From: Streptomyces sp. CB01201
GTDB lineage: Bacteria > Actinomycetota > Actinomycetes > Streptomycetales > Streptomycetaceae
NCBI RefSeq assembly: GCF_002803085.1
Contig: NZ_NNBJ01000020.1
Span: 87,607-151,606 of the forward strand
DNA: 64,000 nucleotides
Direction of reading: 5' to 3'
Below the pieces are notes generated by a model. That model saw only the letters and a program-made list of their open reading frames with translations. It was not told where the DNA came from and did not search any database. Shown one piece after another: positions 1 to 7,382 of this stretch (positions are counted from its first letter, which is position 1; the number at the start of each line of letters is the position of its first letter). The position numbers and the translations under genes are program-made.

Positions 1-119
1 CGCCATGTCGCCCTCTCCCGGCCGTCTCGGAGCCCCGCGGCCCCATCGCGCGGAGGGCCTGCTCCGGCACGGCGGCAGTCGCGGATGGCCTGCCATGCCG
101 ATTCATAACGCAAGAGGGC

Positions 120-638
120 TTATCCGGCATATCGACCGGAGGCAACCGGATGACCGCGGTCACCCACGGGGAGTTCGAGCTCCGGCCGGTCCCACATCAC
201 CGCGGGCGGGTCGGCCGGCACGACGCCGATCCGGTGCGCGCCCACCCCGAGGTAGAAGCCCTCGGCGGGCGGGTGCGAGACGATCCGCACCCGGTCGAGG
301 CCCGCGGCGCGCGCCCGCTCCTTCAGATGGGCCACCAGGAGCCGGCCGACGCCGTACCCCTGGGCGTCGTTCGCGACGAACAGCAGATCCAGCTCGGGCG
401 GGGTCAGGAGCAGGGCGTAGAAGCCGAGCACCCGGCCGTCCTGGCCGCTCGCCACATGGACCTCGTGGGTCTCGATGTAGTCGGGCCCCACCCGGTAGCC
501 GTCCACCATCGGCGCGTACGGGCCCTCGTAGGCGCGGGATCCGCGCACCAGACGGGTCAGCCGCTTGGCGTCGCGCGCGGTCGCGCGCCGGATGCCGACG
601 CCGCCTCCCGCCCCGGGCGTCGTAATACGTGGGGTCAT
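120..638 (-). CDS. GNAT family N-acetyltransferase
   Basis: A 172-residue GNAT-fold acetyltransferase, expected to move an acetyl group from acetyl-CoA to an amine; the substrate cannot be told. The acetyl-CoA pyrophosphate loop is visible as QGYGVG at residues 93-98, after the beta4 strand ELDLLFVAN, and the C-terminal FYLGVGAHRIG is typical of the fold. The frame stays open further upstream, but the extra 62 residues look non-coding, so the ATG at 638 is preferred. That ATG sits in the loop of an 8-bp inverted repeat (621-653) and has no clear Shine-Dalgarno sequence. It is transcribed divergently from the dehydrogenase at 802. Confidence 0.8.
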   Translation of the reverse strand: MTPRITTPGAGGGVGIRRATARDAKRLTRLVRGSRAYEGPYAPMVDGYRVGPDYIETHEVHVASGQDGRVLGFYALLLTPPELDLLFVANDAQGYGVGRLLVAHLKERARAAGLDRVRIVSHPPAEGFYLGVGAHRIGVVPADPPAVMWDRPELELPVGDRGHPVASGRYAG

Positions 639-653
639 ACAGGGAGTATTACG
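621..653. promoter_or_regulatory. Inverted repeat around the acetyltransferase start codon
   Basis: CGTAATAC (621-628) and GTATTACG (646-653) are perfect 8-bp arms with a 17-nt spacer that holds the start codon (636-638). It could be a repressor operator, or an RNA hairpin exposing the ATG in its loop. TAATAC (minus strand, 651-646) could also be a -10 box seven bases before the ATG, giving a leaderless transcript. Confidence 0.5.
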
Positions 654-760
654 CACGGTCGATGCCCCTCCTGCCCCGGCCCATCGCCGCGCCCCGCACG
701 GGAAGGCCGGCCGGTGGGCGACGGCACCCCGGCGATCGTCAACCGACGTACGCACAGGGC

Positions 761-794
761 GAGTTGACTGAGAGTGCACTTCAACTCGTAGCGT
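761..794 (+). promoter_or_regulatory. Promoter and operator of the short-chain dehydrogenase gene
   Basis: TTGACT (764-769) and TAGCGT (789-794) form a plausible promoter with a 19-nt spacer. TAGCGT lies about eight bases before the ATG at 802 and no Shine-Dalgarno is present, so the mRNA may be leaderless. The -35 lies within a 7-bp inverted repeat, GAGTTGA (761-767) / TCAACTC (781-787), which encloses the palindrome AGTGCACT (773-780). This suggests a dimeric repressor site. Confidence 0.5.
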
Positions 795-801
795 CGCCGG
801 C

Positions 802-1809
802 ATGACCACATCCGAGCAGCACACCCCTCAGCACAGCATCGGCTCGGGCTTCGGGGCCCGCAGCACCACCGCGGACGTACTGGCCGGGACCGACCTCGCC
901 GGAAAGCTGGCGGTCGTCACCGGCGGCTACTCCGGGATCGGCCTGGCGACGACCCGCGCACTGGCCGGTGCGGGCGCCCATGTCGTCGTTCCCTCCCGGC
1001 GGCCCGACGTGGCCCGAGCGGCGGTCGCGGACATCGCGGGCGCGGAGGTCGACCCGCTCGACCTCGCCGACCTCGACAGTGTGCGCGCCTTCGCCGACCG
1101 CTTCCTCGCCTCCGGCCGCACCATCGACGTCCTGGTCGACAGCGCCGGCGTGATGGCCTGCCCCGAGACCCGGGTCGGACCGGGCTGGGAGGCCCAGTTC
1201 GCCACCAACCACCTCGGGCACTACGCCCTGGTCAACCGGCTGTGGCCGGCCCTCGCCGAGGGCGGCGCCCGGGTCGTGGCCGTCTCCTCGCGGGGCCACC
1301 AGCTCTCCGCCATCCGCTGGGACGACCCGCACTTCCGCCTCGGCTACGAGAAGTGGCAGGCATACGGTCAGGCCAAGACCGCCAACGTGCTGTTCGCCGT
1401 GCACCTCGACCGGCTCGGCCGGGACGCGGGCGTGCGCGCGTTCGCGGTGCACCCCGGCGAGATCAACACCCCGCTGGTGCGCCATGTCTCCGAGGAGGAA
1501 CGGCTCGCGGCGGGCTGGGTGGACGCCAAGGGCAACTGGTCGCTCGACTTCAAGACCCCCGAGCAGGGCGCCGCCACCCAGGTGTGGGCGGCGACCTCGC
1601 CGCGGCTCACGGGCCTCGGCGGTGTCTACTGCGAGGACTGCGACATCGCGGAACTCGTGACGGCGGGCGCGAACGGGGTCACCGACGGCGAGCTGGACGC
1701 GAGCGCGCTCACCGCCGGTGTGCGCGCGCACGCGACCGACCCCGGACAGGCCGCCCGCCTCTGGGCGCTCTCGGCGGAGCTGACCGGCGTCGACGCGTTC
1801 GCGGCGTAG
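802..1809 (+). CDS. SDR family NAD(P)-dependent oxidoreductase (WW-oxidoreductase/retinol dehydrogenase-like)
   Basis: A classical-type short-chain dehydrogenase of 335 residues. The cofactor loop is TGGYSGIG (40-47); the usual NNAG is DSAG (114-117); the catalytic set is visible as Ser in VSSRG (163-164), Tyr189 and Lys193 (YGQAK). Length and the long C-terminal half match the WWOX/retinol-dehydrogenase-like SDRs common in Streptomyces. The substrate is unknown. It starts a divergent pair with the acetyltransferase and converges closely on the flavoprotein gene (stop codons 6 bases apart). The -35 region carries an inverted repeat suggestive of repression. Confidence 0.85.
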   Translation: MTTSEQHTPQHSIGSGFGARSTTADVLAGTDLAGKLAVVTGGYSGIGLATTRALAGAGAHVVVPSRRPDVARAAVADIAGAEVDPLDLADLDSVRAFADRFLASGRTIDVLVDSAGVMACPETRVGPGWEAQFATNHLGHYALVNRLWPALAEGGARVVAVSSRGHQLSAIRWDDPHFRLGYEKWQAYGQAKTANVLFAVHLDRLGRDAGVRAFAVHPGEINTPLVRHVSEEERLAAGWVDAKGNWSLDFKTPEQGAATQVWAATSPRLTGLGGVYCEDCDIAELVTAGANGVTDGELDASALTAGVRAHATDPGQAARLWALSAELTGVDAFAA

Positions 1810-1815
1810 TTCCGC

Positions 1816-3255
1816 TCAGCCCCGGTACGTCTCCAGGAGGCGCAGCCACACCTCGCTGATCGTCGGGTACGAGGGAACGGCGTGCCACAGGCGCTCCAGG
1901 GGGACCTCGCCGGCGATGGCGACCGTCGCCGAGTGGATCAGCTCGCCGACACCGGGTCCGACGAAGGTGACGCCGAGCACGACACCCCGGTCCTCGTCGA
2001 CGACCATGCGCGCCTTGCCCGTATAGCCGTCGGCGTAGAGCCCGGCGCCCGCGACGCCGCTCATGTCGTAGTCGACCGCCCGCACCCGGCGGCCCGCGGC
2101 CTGCGCCTCGGCGAGGGTGAGCCCGGCGGACGCGGCCTCCGGGTCGGTGAAGACGACCTGGGGCACGGCCGCGTGGTCGGCGGTCGCCGCGTGGGCGCCC
2201 CAGGGGTCGCTCTCCAGGACCGGGGTCCCCGCGGCGCGGGCCGCGATGGCCGCGCCGGAGATCCTGGCCTGGTACTTGCCCTGGTGGGTCAGGAGCGCCC
2301 GGTGGTTCACATCGCCGACCGCGTACAGCCAGTCGCTGCCCTCCACGCGACAGGAGTCGTCGACGTGCAGCCAGGTGCCGGGGTCGAGGCCGATGGTCTC
2401 CAGGCCGATGTCGTCGGTGCGGGGGGCGCGGCCGGTGGCGAAGAGGATCTCGTCGGCCTCGATGCGCTCGTCGCCCTCGGGGCCGCGCACCGAGACCGTC
2501 ACCGCGCCGGTCGCCACATTGCGGACGACGTCCGTGACCGAGGTGCGGGTGCGCAGCTCGGCGCCCGCCTCGCGCAGGGCGTCGGCGACCAGTTCCCCGG
2601 CGAACGGCTCCATCTTCGGGAGCAGCCCGTCGCCGCGCACCAGGACGGTGACCCGGGAGCCCAGCGCCTGCCAGGCGGTGGCCATCTCGACGGCCACCAC
2701 TCCCCCGCCGACCACCACGAGCCGGCCCGGCGCCCGCTGCGCGCTGGTGGCCTCGCGGCTGGTCCAGGGGTTCACGTCGGCCAGGCCCGGAAGGTCGGGG
2801 AGCTGGGCGCGGCTGCCGGTGCACACGGCGACGGCGTGCCGTGCGGTGAGGACGTGGTGCTCGCCCTCGGGGCTGGTGACGCTGACCTTGCGGGTGCCGT
2901 ACAGGCGCCCGTGGCCGCGGTAGAGGTGGACGCCGATGCCGTCGAGCCATTCGACCTGGCCGTCGTCCTTCCAGTGGGAGGTGTAGTCGTCGCGGTGTTC
3001 GAGCACGGCCTGGACGTCCAGCGGCCCCTGTACCGACTGGCGCAGCCCCGGCACCCTGCGGGCCTCGGCCCGCGCGACCACCGGGCGCAGCAGGGCCTTG
3101 CTGGGCATGCAGGCCCAGTACGAGCACTCGCCCCCGACCAGTTCGCTCTCCACCACCGCACAGCTCAGGCCGGCCGCCCGCACCCGGTCGGCGACGTTCT
3201 CGCCCACCGGTCCCGCACCCAGCACCACCACGTCGTATTCCTCGGCTTCGGTCAT
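1816..3255 (-). CDS. FAD-dependent pyridine nucleotide-disulfide oxidoreductase (Lpd/mercuric reductase-like)
   Basis: 479 residues in the family order FAD domain, NAD(P) domain, dimerisation domain. GAGPVG (13-18) binds FAD; the redox-active disulfide is Cys44/Cys49 in GGECSYWACMPSK; VVVGGGVVAVE is the second dinucleotide fold. The C-terminal active-site segment reads HAVPSYPTISE instead of the HxHPTxxE of true lipoamide dehydrogenase, so one of the two usual histidines is lost and two residues are added. It is therefore probably not the 2-oxoacid dehydrogenase E3. The ATG at 3255 is chosen because the upstream codons resemble non-coding sequence. The divergent neighbour is a thioredoxin, which suggests a thiol or redox role. 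Confidence 0.85.
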   Translation of the reverse strand: MTEAEEYDVVVLGAGPVGENVADRVRAAGLSCAVVESELVGGECSYWACMPSKALLRPVVARAEARRVPGLRQSVQGPLDVQAVLEHRDDYTSHWKDDGQVEWLDGIGVHLYRGHGRLYGTRKVSVTSPEGEHHVLTARHAVAVCTGSRAQLPDLPGLADVNPWTSREATSAQRAPGRLVVVGGGVVAVEMATAWQALGSRVTVLVRGDGLLPKMEPFAGELVADALREAGAELRTRTSVTDVVRNVATGAVTVSVRGPEGDERIEADEILFATGRAPRTDDIGLETIGLDPGTWLHVDDSCRVEGSDWLYAVGDVNHRALLTHQGKYQARISGAAIAARAAGTPVLESDPWGAHAATADHAAVPQVVFTDPEAASAGLTLAEAQAAGRRVRAVDYDMSGVAGAGLYADGYTGKARMVVDEDRGVVLGVTFVGPGVGELIHSATVAIAGEVPLERLWHAVPSYPTISEVWLRLLETYRG

Positions 3256-3380
3256 ACGCACAGTCTGGTGCCCGGTGTACTCCGTGGCCACAGGGGCACC
3301 CGCCAAGGATGGAATACCGCGTCGGCGCACGCGGTTGTGCGAGACGGTCCCACCCCCGGGGCCGGGAAGAGGTGTGAGTG

Positions 3381-3770
3381 ATGGCCACTGTCGAGCTGAC
3401 CAAAGAGAACTTCGACTCGGTCGTGTCCGACAACGGGTTCGTGCTGATCGACTTCTGGGCGTCGTGGTGCGGCCCGTGCCGCCAGTTCGCCCCGGTGTAC
3501 GAGGCCGCGTCCGAGCGCCATGACGACCTCGTCTTCGCGAAGGTGGACACCGAGGCCCAGCAGGAGCTGGCGCAGGCCTTCGACATCCGGTCGATCCCGA
3601 CGCTCATGATCGTCCGCGACAACGTGGCGGTCTTCGCCCAGCCGGGCGCGCTGCCCGAGGCGGCCCTGGAGGACGTCATCGGCCAGGCCCGCGGCCTGGA
3701 CATGGACGAGGTCCGCAAGTCGGTCGAGGCGGCACAGCAGCAGGCGCAGCAGACCCCGCCGCAGAACTGA
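3381..3770 (+). CDS. trxA: Thioredoxin
   Basis: A single-domain cytoplasmic thioredoxin of 129 residues that reduces disulfides in partner proteins. The WCGPC active site has Cys30 and Cys33 and the cis-proline loop is SIPT (Pro73). The C-terminus carries a Gln/Ala-rich tail (QQQAQQTPPQN) beyond the fold. ATG at 3381 is preferred over the adjacent in-frame GTG at 3378 because AAGAGG lies about eight bases upstream. It is divergent from a disulfide oxidoreductase gene that could share its physiology. The gene symbol is generic, since Streptomyces have several paralogues. Confidence 0.9.
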   Translation: MATVELTKENFDSVVSDNGFVLIDFWASWCGPCRQFAPVYEAASERHDDLVFAKVDTEAQQELAQAFDIRSIPTLMIVRDNVAVFAQPGALPEAALEDVIGQARGLDMDEVRKSVEAAQQQAQQTPPQN

Positions 3771-3801
3771 GCCCGCCGGCCGCAGGGCCCCTCTCGTGGC
3801 G

Positions 3802-3836
3802 CACGGCCCCCTCCCCTCGCGGGGCAGGGGGCCGTG
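3802..3836 (+). terminator. Hairpin terminator after thioredoxin
   Basis: Perfect 11-bp arms CACGGCCCCCT (3802-3812) and AGGGGGCCGTG (3826-3836), with CCCC/GGGG pairing inside the loop. It starts about 30 bases after the thioredoxin stop. No U tract, as usual in Streptomyces. Confidence 0.7.
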
Positions 3837-4074
3837 GCGCGTCCGGGGACGGAATGCGCCATTGCTGCGCGCGCCGAGGAGCATCGATTATCGGTCAGGC
3901 GTTCGGCCGCAACCGAGGGGCACTCCCCCTCCGGGCTGCGACCGGTTTGGCGTCAAGATGCCAACTGGCGTCATTCAACGGCCAGTTCATGCCTGCCGGG
4001 TTCTGGCCAGCGAGGTCCCCGCATGGTGAGGATCCGGCGGACGTTGCGTGTTCTTCCTCCTACTCTCCGTCCTC

Positions 4075-4605
4075 ATGCGAATCACACACCTGAGGCGTTT
4101 CGGCCTCGCCGCCGCCCTTGCCTCCTCCCTCGCCCTGTTCGGCATGGGCCAGTCCGCAAGTGCCGCCACCCCGGACGTGAGCTTCAGCGCGGACGCGACG
4201 ACGGCCAAGCCCGGCAGCACGGTCAACCTGAGCATGACCTTCACGAACAACCAGACCACCGACGTGTGGTTCGTCTACCAGTCGGTGCAGCCGACCTGGG
4301 CGACCACCCAGCGCCCCGACCTCAAGTACACGCTCGCCTCGTGTTCCGGCACCGGCGTGACCTGCACCGGCACCGGCACCACCACGCTCGGGGTGAACTA
4401 CTCCGTGCCCGTGGCGCCCGGCACCAGCCGCACCGTCACCATCCCGGTCCAGGTGGCCGCGGACTCCGGCTGCAACGGCAACATCGCGTTCTACTCGTAC
4501 GTCTACTACGAGTTCAACGACAGCCAGAGCCACCAGGACGGCACCTTCAACTCCCCGACGCTGCGGGTCAACTGCGCCACTCCCGCCCCGGCAGCCGTCC
4601 ACTAG
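4075..4605 (+). CDS. Small secreted protein of unknown function
   Basis: A 176-residue exported protein. The N-terminus MRITHLRRFG plus a hydrophobic stretch and a likely cut after ASA (before ATPD) form a Sec signal peptide. The mature part is Thr/Ser-rich and beta-strand-like (VNLSMTFTNNQT, SRTVTIPVQV), resembling a DUF11- or CARDB-type Ig fold, and has four cysteines (SCSGTGVTC, SGCNGN, RVNC) that could form two disulfides. No enzyme motif was seen. The alternative GTG start at 4048 would add nine hydrophobic residues before the basic n-region and is less likely. It stands alone between a terminator and a 500-bp intergenic region. Confidence 0.7.
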   Translation: MRITHLRRFGLAAALASSLALFGMGQSASAATPDVSFSADATTAKPGSTVNLSMTFTNNQTTDVWFVYQSVQPTWATTQRPDLKYTLASCSGTGVTCTGTGTTTLGVNYSVPVAPGTSRTVTIPVQVAADSGCNGNIAFYSYVYYEFNDSQSHQDGTFNSPTLRVNCATPAPAAVH

Positions 4606-5104
4606 CACCGGACCGGTCGCCCGCAGCCGCGGCCCACGTTCGCCGGTCGGCCCATCCCCCCGGGTCGGCCGGTTTCGTGTGTCCGGAAATGAGCGCCGAC
4701 GGCAGGGATTCGAGCGGATGTTTCGCTCGTGTGGCCGAAAACCGTATACGTCCCGGAACGCCTGGTTGTCTGGACCATTGATGGTTTGCGCCCGCGTGCG
4801 CCCCCTGCACCGAAAGCGGTTACCCCGCCCGACTGCTCCGATTTTCCGGGCCCGGCGGCTACCGGCGCGACGGACCGGAATCGCTCACACCGGATCGTGC
4901 ACCGGCCTGCGCCCCATCACGTCGGCCACATTTTTTCGTCATGTTTCACAGTAGCCACTCGAAAACTCCCCGAAGACCCGCACTATGTGACGCGTCAGAG
5001 CGGAACGGCAGGCCCTCCTCATCGGGGCGCGGCCGTTGCGCCGTGGGCGGGGTCCGCACAGGCAGGGGAGCCGAACGGACCTCCAGGGGAGGGGACTTCA
5101 CCGC
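4606..5104. other. Intergenic region upstream of the polysaccharide cluster
   Basis: About 500 bases with no convincing gene; open frames here lack Streptomyces codon bias. Two small palindromes stand out, CGTATACG (4743-4750) and ACCAT-TG-ATGGT (4774-4785), which could be regulator sites. An AT-richer patch (about 4931-4990) is the likeliest promoter zone for the cluster, but no confident -35/-10 pair was found. Confidence 0.4.
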
Positions 5105-7282
5105 GTGAAGCGGAATACGCACCGCAGCAGACATCTGACCGGCCTGGCCGCAGGCACGGTTCTGCTCGCCATGGGCCTGCCGGCGGCGCCGGCGTACTCG
5201 GCGACGCCCGCGCCGCGCGTCGACCTCAAGGTTCTGGTCGTGTCGGACGGCGGACCCGCCACCGACGCCATCACCGCCGAGCTCGACGGCGAGGGCACTC
5301 CGTACACCGAGGTCGATCTGACGCGGTCCGGCCGCCCCGTGATCGACCAGGCGTTCCTCGCCGACACCGTGAACGGCGCGCCCCGGGCCAAGTTCCAGGC
5401 CGTGGTGCTGCCGAACGACAACCCCTTCCCGACCGGCTCGGCGGAGATGGCCGCGCTCTCCGCGTACGAGAAGACGTATGCGATACCCCAGGTCGACGCC
5501 TACACCTACGCGCGCCCCCAGGTCGGCCTCCAGCCGGCCGCCACGAGCGGCTACAGCGGCTCGGTGGACGGCATCAAGGCCCAGGTGACCGCCGCGGGCC
5601 GCAGCACCGGGCCGTTCGGCTACCTCAACGGGAGCGTGCCGTTCGAGGACAACTCGCCCTCGGTGGGCGAGAGTTACGCCTTCCTCTCGCAGCCGGCCGC
5701 CGGCGCGGACTTCACGAGCTACGTCGAGGCTCCGATACCCGGCAAGTCCGGCAACGGCAGCCTCGTCGGCGAGTACCGCCACGACGGGCGCCGGGAGCTG
5801 GTCGTCACCTTCGCGTACAACCAGTACCAGCAGCAGTTCAAGCTGCTCGCCCGGGGCATCGTCGACTGGATGACGCAGAACGTCCGGCTCGGCGCCTCCC
5901 GGAACTACTTCGCGGTCCACGTGGACGACGTCTTCGCCGGTGACGACCGGTGGGACTCCACCCTCAACTGCACGCCGGGCGACGTGGACTGCCCGCCCGG
6001 GCAGGGCGTCGAGGACTCGATCCGGATGACCCCGGCCGATGTGCAGAACGCCGTGGCCTGGGAGAAGTCCCGCGGCTTCACGCTCGACCTCGCCTACAAC
6101 GGCGGCGGCAGCGTCGAGTACCGCGAGAACCACAACGGCGCCGATGAGCTGGCCGACGCGTTCGTCGCGGCCAAGAGCGACTTCCGCTGGATCAACCACA
6201 CCTACGACCACGCCTTCCTGGGCTGCGAGCAGAACGTCACGGTCGTGCCGTGGAAGTGCGCGACCAACCCGGACGGCTCCACCAAGTACGTCAGCCAGTC
6301 GGAGATATCCAAGGAGATATCCGACAACCAGCAGTGGGCCCAGGGCGTCGGGCTTCCGGTCGAGTCCGACGAGCTGGTCACCGGAGAGCACTCCGGCATG
6401 AAGCTCCTGCCCCAACAGCCGCAGGACAATCCCTACTTGGCCCCCTCGCTCACCACCAACAGGATCTCGTGGCTGGGCGCCGACATGTCGCGCGACCCCG
6501 TGCAGCGCCAGGTCGGCCCGGCGCTCACCGTCGCCCGCTACCCGATCAACATCTTCTACAACGCGGGCCACGCCTCCGAGCAGGTCGACGAGTACAACTG
6601 GATCTACACCAGCCGCACCCAGGGCGGCAGCGGCCTGTGCGACGACCTCCCGAACACCACGTGTCTGCCCGCGCCGCTCGACCCGGCCACCGGATACACC
6701 GGCCACATCGTGCCCCTGGAGACCCAGGTCGCCCTCGGCCATGTGCTCGGCAACGACCCCCGGCCGCACTTCATCCACCAGTCCAACCTCGCCGAGGACC
6801 GGATCGGCTACCCCGTGCTCGACGGGGTGCTCGGCCAGTACAAGGCGCTGTACGCGCCCAGTGCGCCGCTGGTGAACCTGCGGATGAAGGACATCGGCGC
6901 CGAGCTGCGCAACCGGGGCGCCTGGAACACGGCGGTCAAGGCCGGCCAGGTCACCGCGTACCGGATCGGCGACAGCGTGACCGTGCAGGCCCCCTCGGGC
7001 GTGGCCGTCACCGCGACGATGCCGAACGGCACCGGCCAGGTCCTGGGCAGCGGCACCACCGCGTTCGGCCAGGCCTATGCCGGGAGCGTGTCCGGCTGGG
7101 TGTCGCCGCAGTCCGGGCAGAGCAGCGTCGCCCTGTCCCTGGCTCCGGCTCCGGCCAGAGCCCTGGCCCCGCAGTCCCACCCCGCGTCGTCCGCCGCGCG
7201 CGTGACCCCGGGGAGCGCACCGCGCACGCCGGTCCCCGCCGGTCTCACCAAGCCGGTCCCGTACAGCGCCGAGCGGCGCTGA
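5105..7282 (+). CDS. Secreted polysaccharide deacetylase, Agd3-like (CE18)
   Basis: A 725-residue secreted protein that looks like the fungal Agd3 family, which de-N-acetylates galactosaminogalactan outside the cell. After a signal peptide (about 1-35, cut near YSA) comes an alpha/beta N-terminal region (LKVLVVSDGG onwards, CBM87/amidotransferase-like), then a NodB-type deacetylase fold: HVDDVF (272-277) supplies the catalytic/metal Asp pair and HTYDH (365-369) the HxxxH metal site. The later segment ARYPINIFYNAG and DEYNWIY also fits Agd3. The Ala/Pro-rich tail (about 650-725) is low complexity. The GTG start at 5105 follows GGGAGGGG; the longer frame from 5036 adds only Arg-rich residues before the signal peptide. 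First gene of the cluster. Confidence 0.8.
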   Translation: MKRNTHRSRHLTGLAAGTVLLAMGLPAAPAYSATPAPRVDLKVLVVSDGGPATDAITAELDGEGTPYTEVDLTRSGRPVIDQAFLADTVNGAPRAKFQAVVLPNDNPFPTGSAEMAALSAYEKTYAIPQVDAYTYARPQVGLQPAATSGYSGSVDGIKAQVTAAGRSTGPFGYLNGSVPFEDNSPSVGESYAFLSQPAAGADFTSYVEAPIPGKSGNGSLVGEYRHDGRRELVVTFAYNQYQQQFKLLARGIVDWMTQNVRLGASRNYFAVHVDDVFAGDDRWDSTLNCTPGDVDCPPGQGVEDSIRMTPADVQNAVAWEKSRGFTLDLAYNGGGSVEYRENHNGADELADAFVAAKSDFRWINHTYDHAFLGCEQNVTVVPWKCATNPDGSTKYVSQSEISKEISDNQQWAQGVGLPVESDELVTGEHSGMKLLPQQPQDNPYLAPSLTTNRISWLGADMSRDPVQRQVGPALTVARYPINIFYNAGHASEQVDEYNWIYTSRTQGGSGLCDDLPNTTCLPAPLDPATGYTGHIVPLETQVALGHVLGNDPRPHFIHQSNLAEDRIGYPVLDGVLGQYKALYAPSAPLVNLRMKDIGAELRNRGAWNTAVKAGQVTAYRIGDSVTVQAPSGVAVTATMPNGTGQVLGSGTTAFGQAYAGSVSGWVSPQSGQSSVALSLAPAPARALAPQSHPASSAARVTPGSAPRTPVPAGLTKPVPYSAERR

Positions 7283-7304
7283 CACCGGTCCGCTCCAGCT
7301 CCGA

Positions 7305-7333
7305 CGGTCCGCCGCCCCCGCGGCGGCGGACCG
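7305..7333 (+). terminator. Hairpin between deacetylase and glycosyltransferase genes
   Basis: Perfect 12-bp arms CGGTCCGCCGCC (7305-7316) and GGCGGCGGACCG (7322-7333) with a 5-nt loop, 22 bases after the deacetylase stop and 50 before the next ATG. It may partly terminate, or it may mark an mRNA processing point that lowers expression of the synthase genes relative to the deacetylase. Confidence 0.55.
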
Positions 7334-7382
7334 CCGGGCCGCATTCACCACCCACCGCTCTCTTCAGCCGCGGAGCGCATGC

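Noticed and set aside
1..119. Possible gene fragment at the left edge
   Set aside because: Open frames here are Arg/Pro-rich with no codon bias or motif; they look like antisense frames common in GC-rich DNA.
781..1731. 316-codon open frame antisense to the SDR gene
   Set aside because: The plus-strand protein has clear SDR motifs; the antisense frame has none and is a typical GC-rich shadow.
1882..3381. 499-codon plus-strand frame over the flavoprotein gene
   Set aside because: The minus-strand frame has FAD, disulfide and NAD motifs; the plus frame has no recognisable sequence.
4946..7351. 801-codon minus frame over the Agd3-like gene
   Set aside because: The sense strand has a signal peptide and deacetylase motifs; the long antisense frame follows from high GC and low TAA/TAG frequency.
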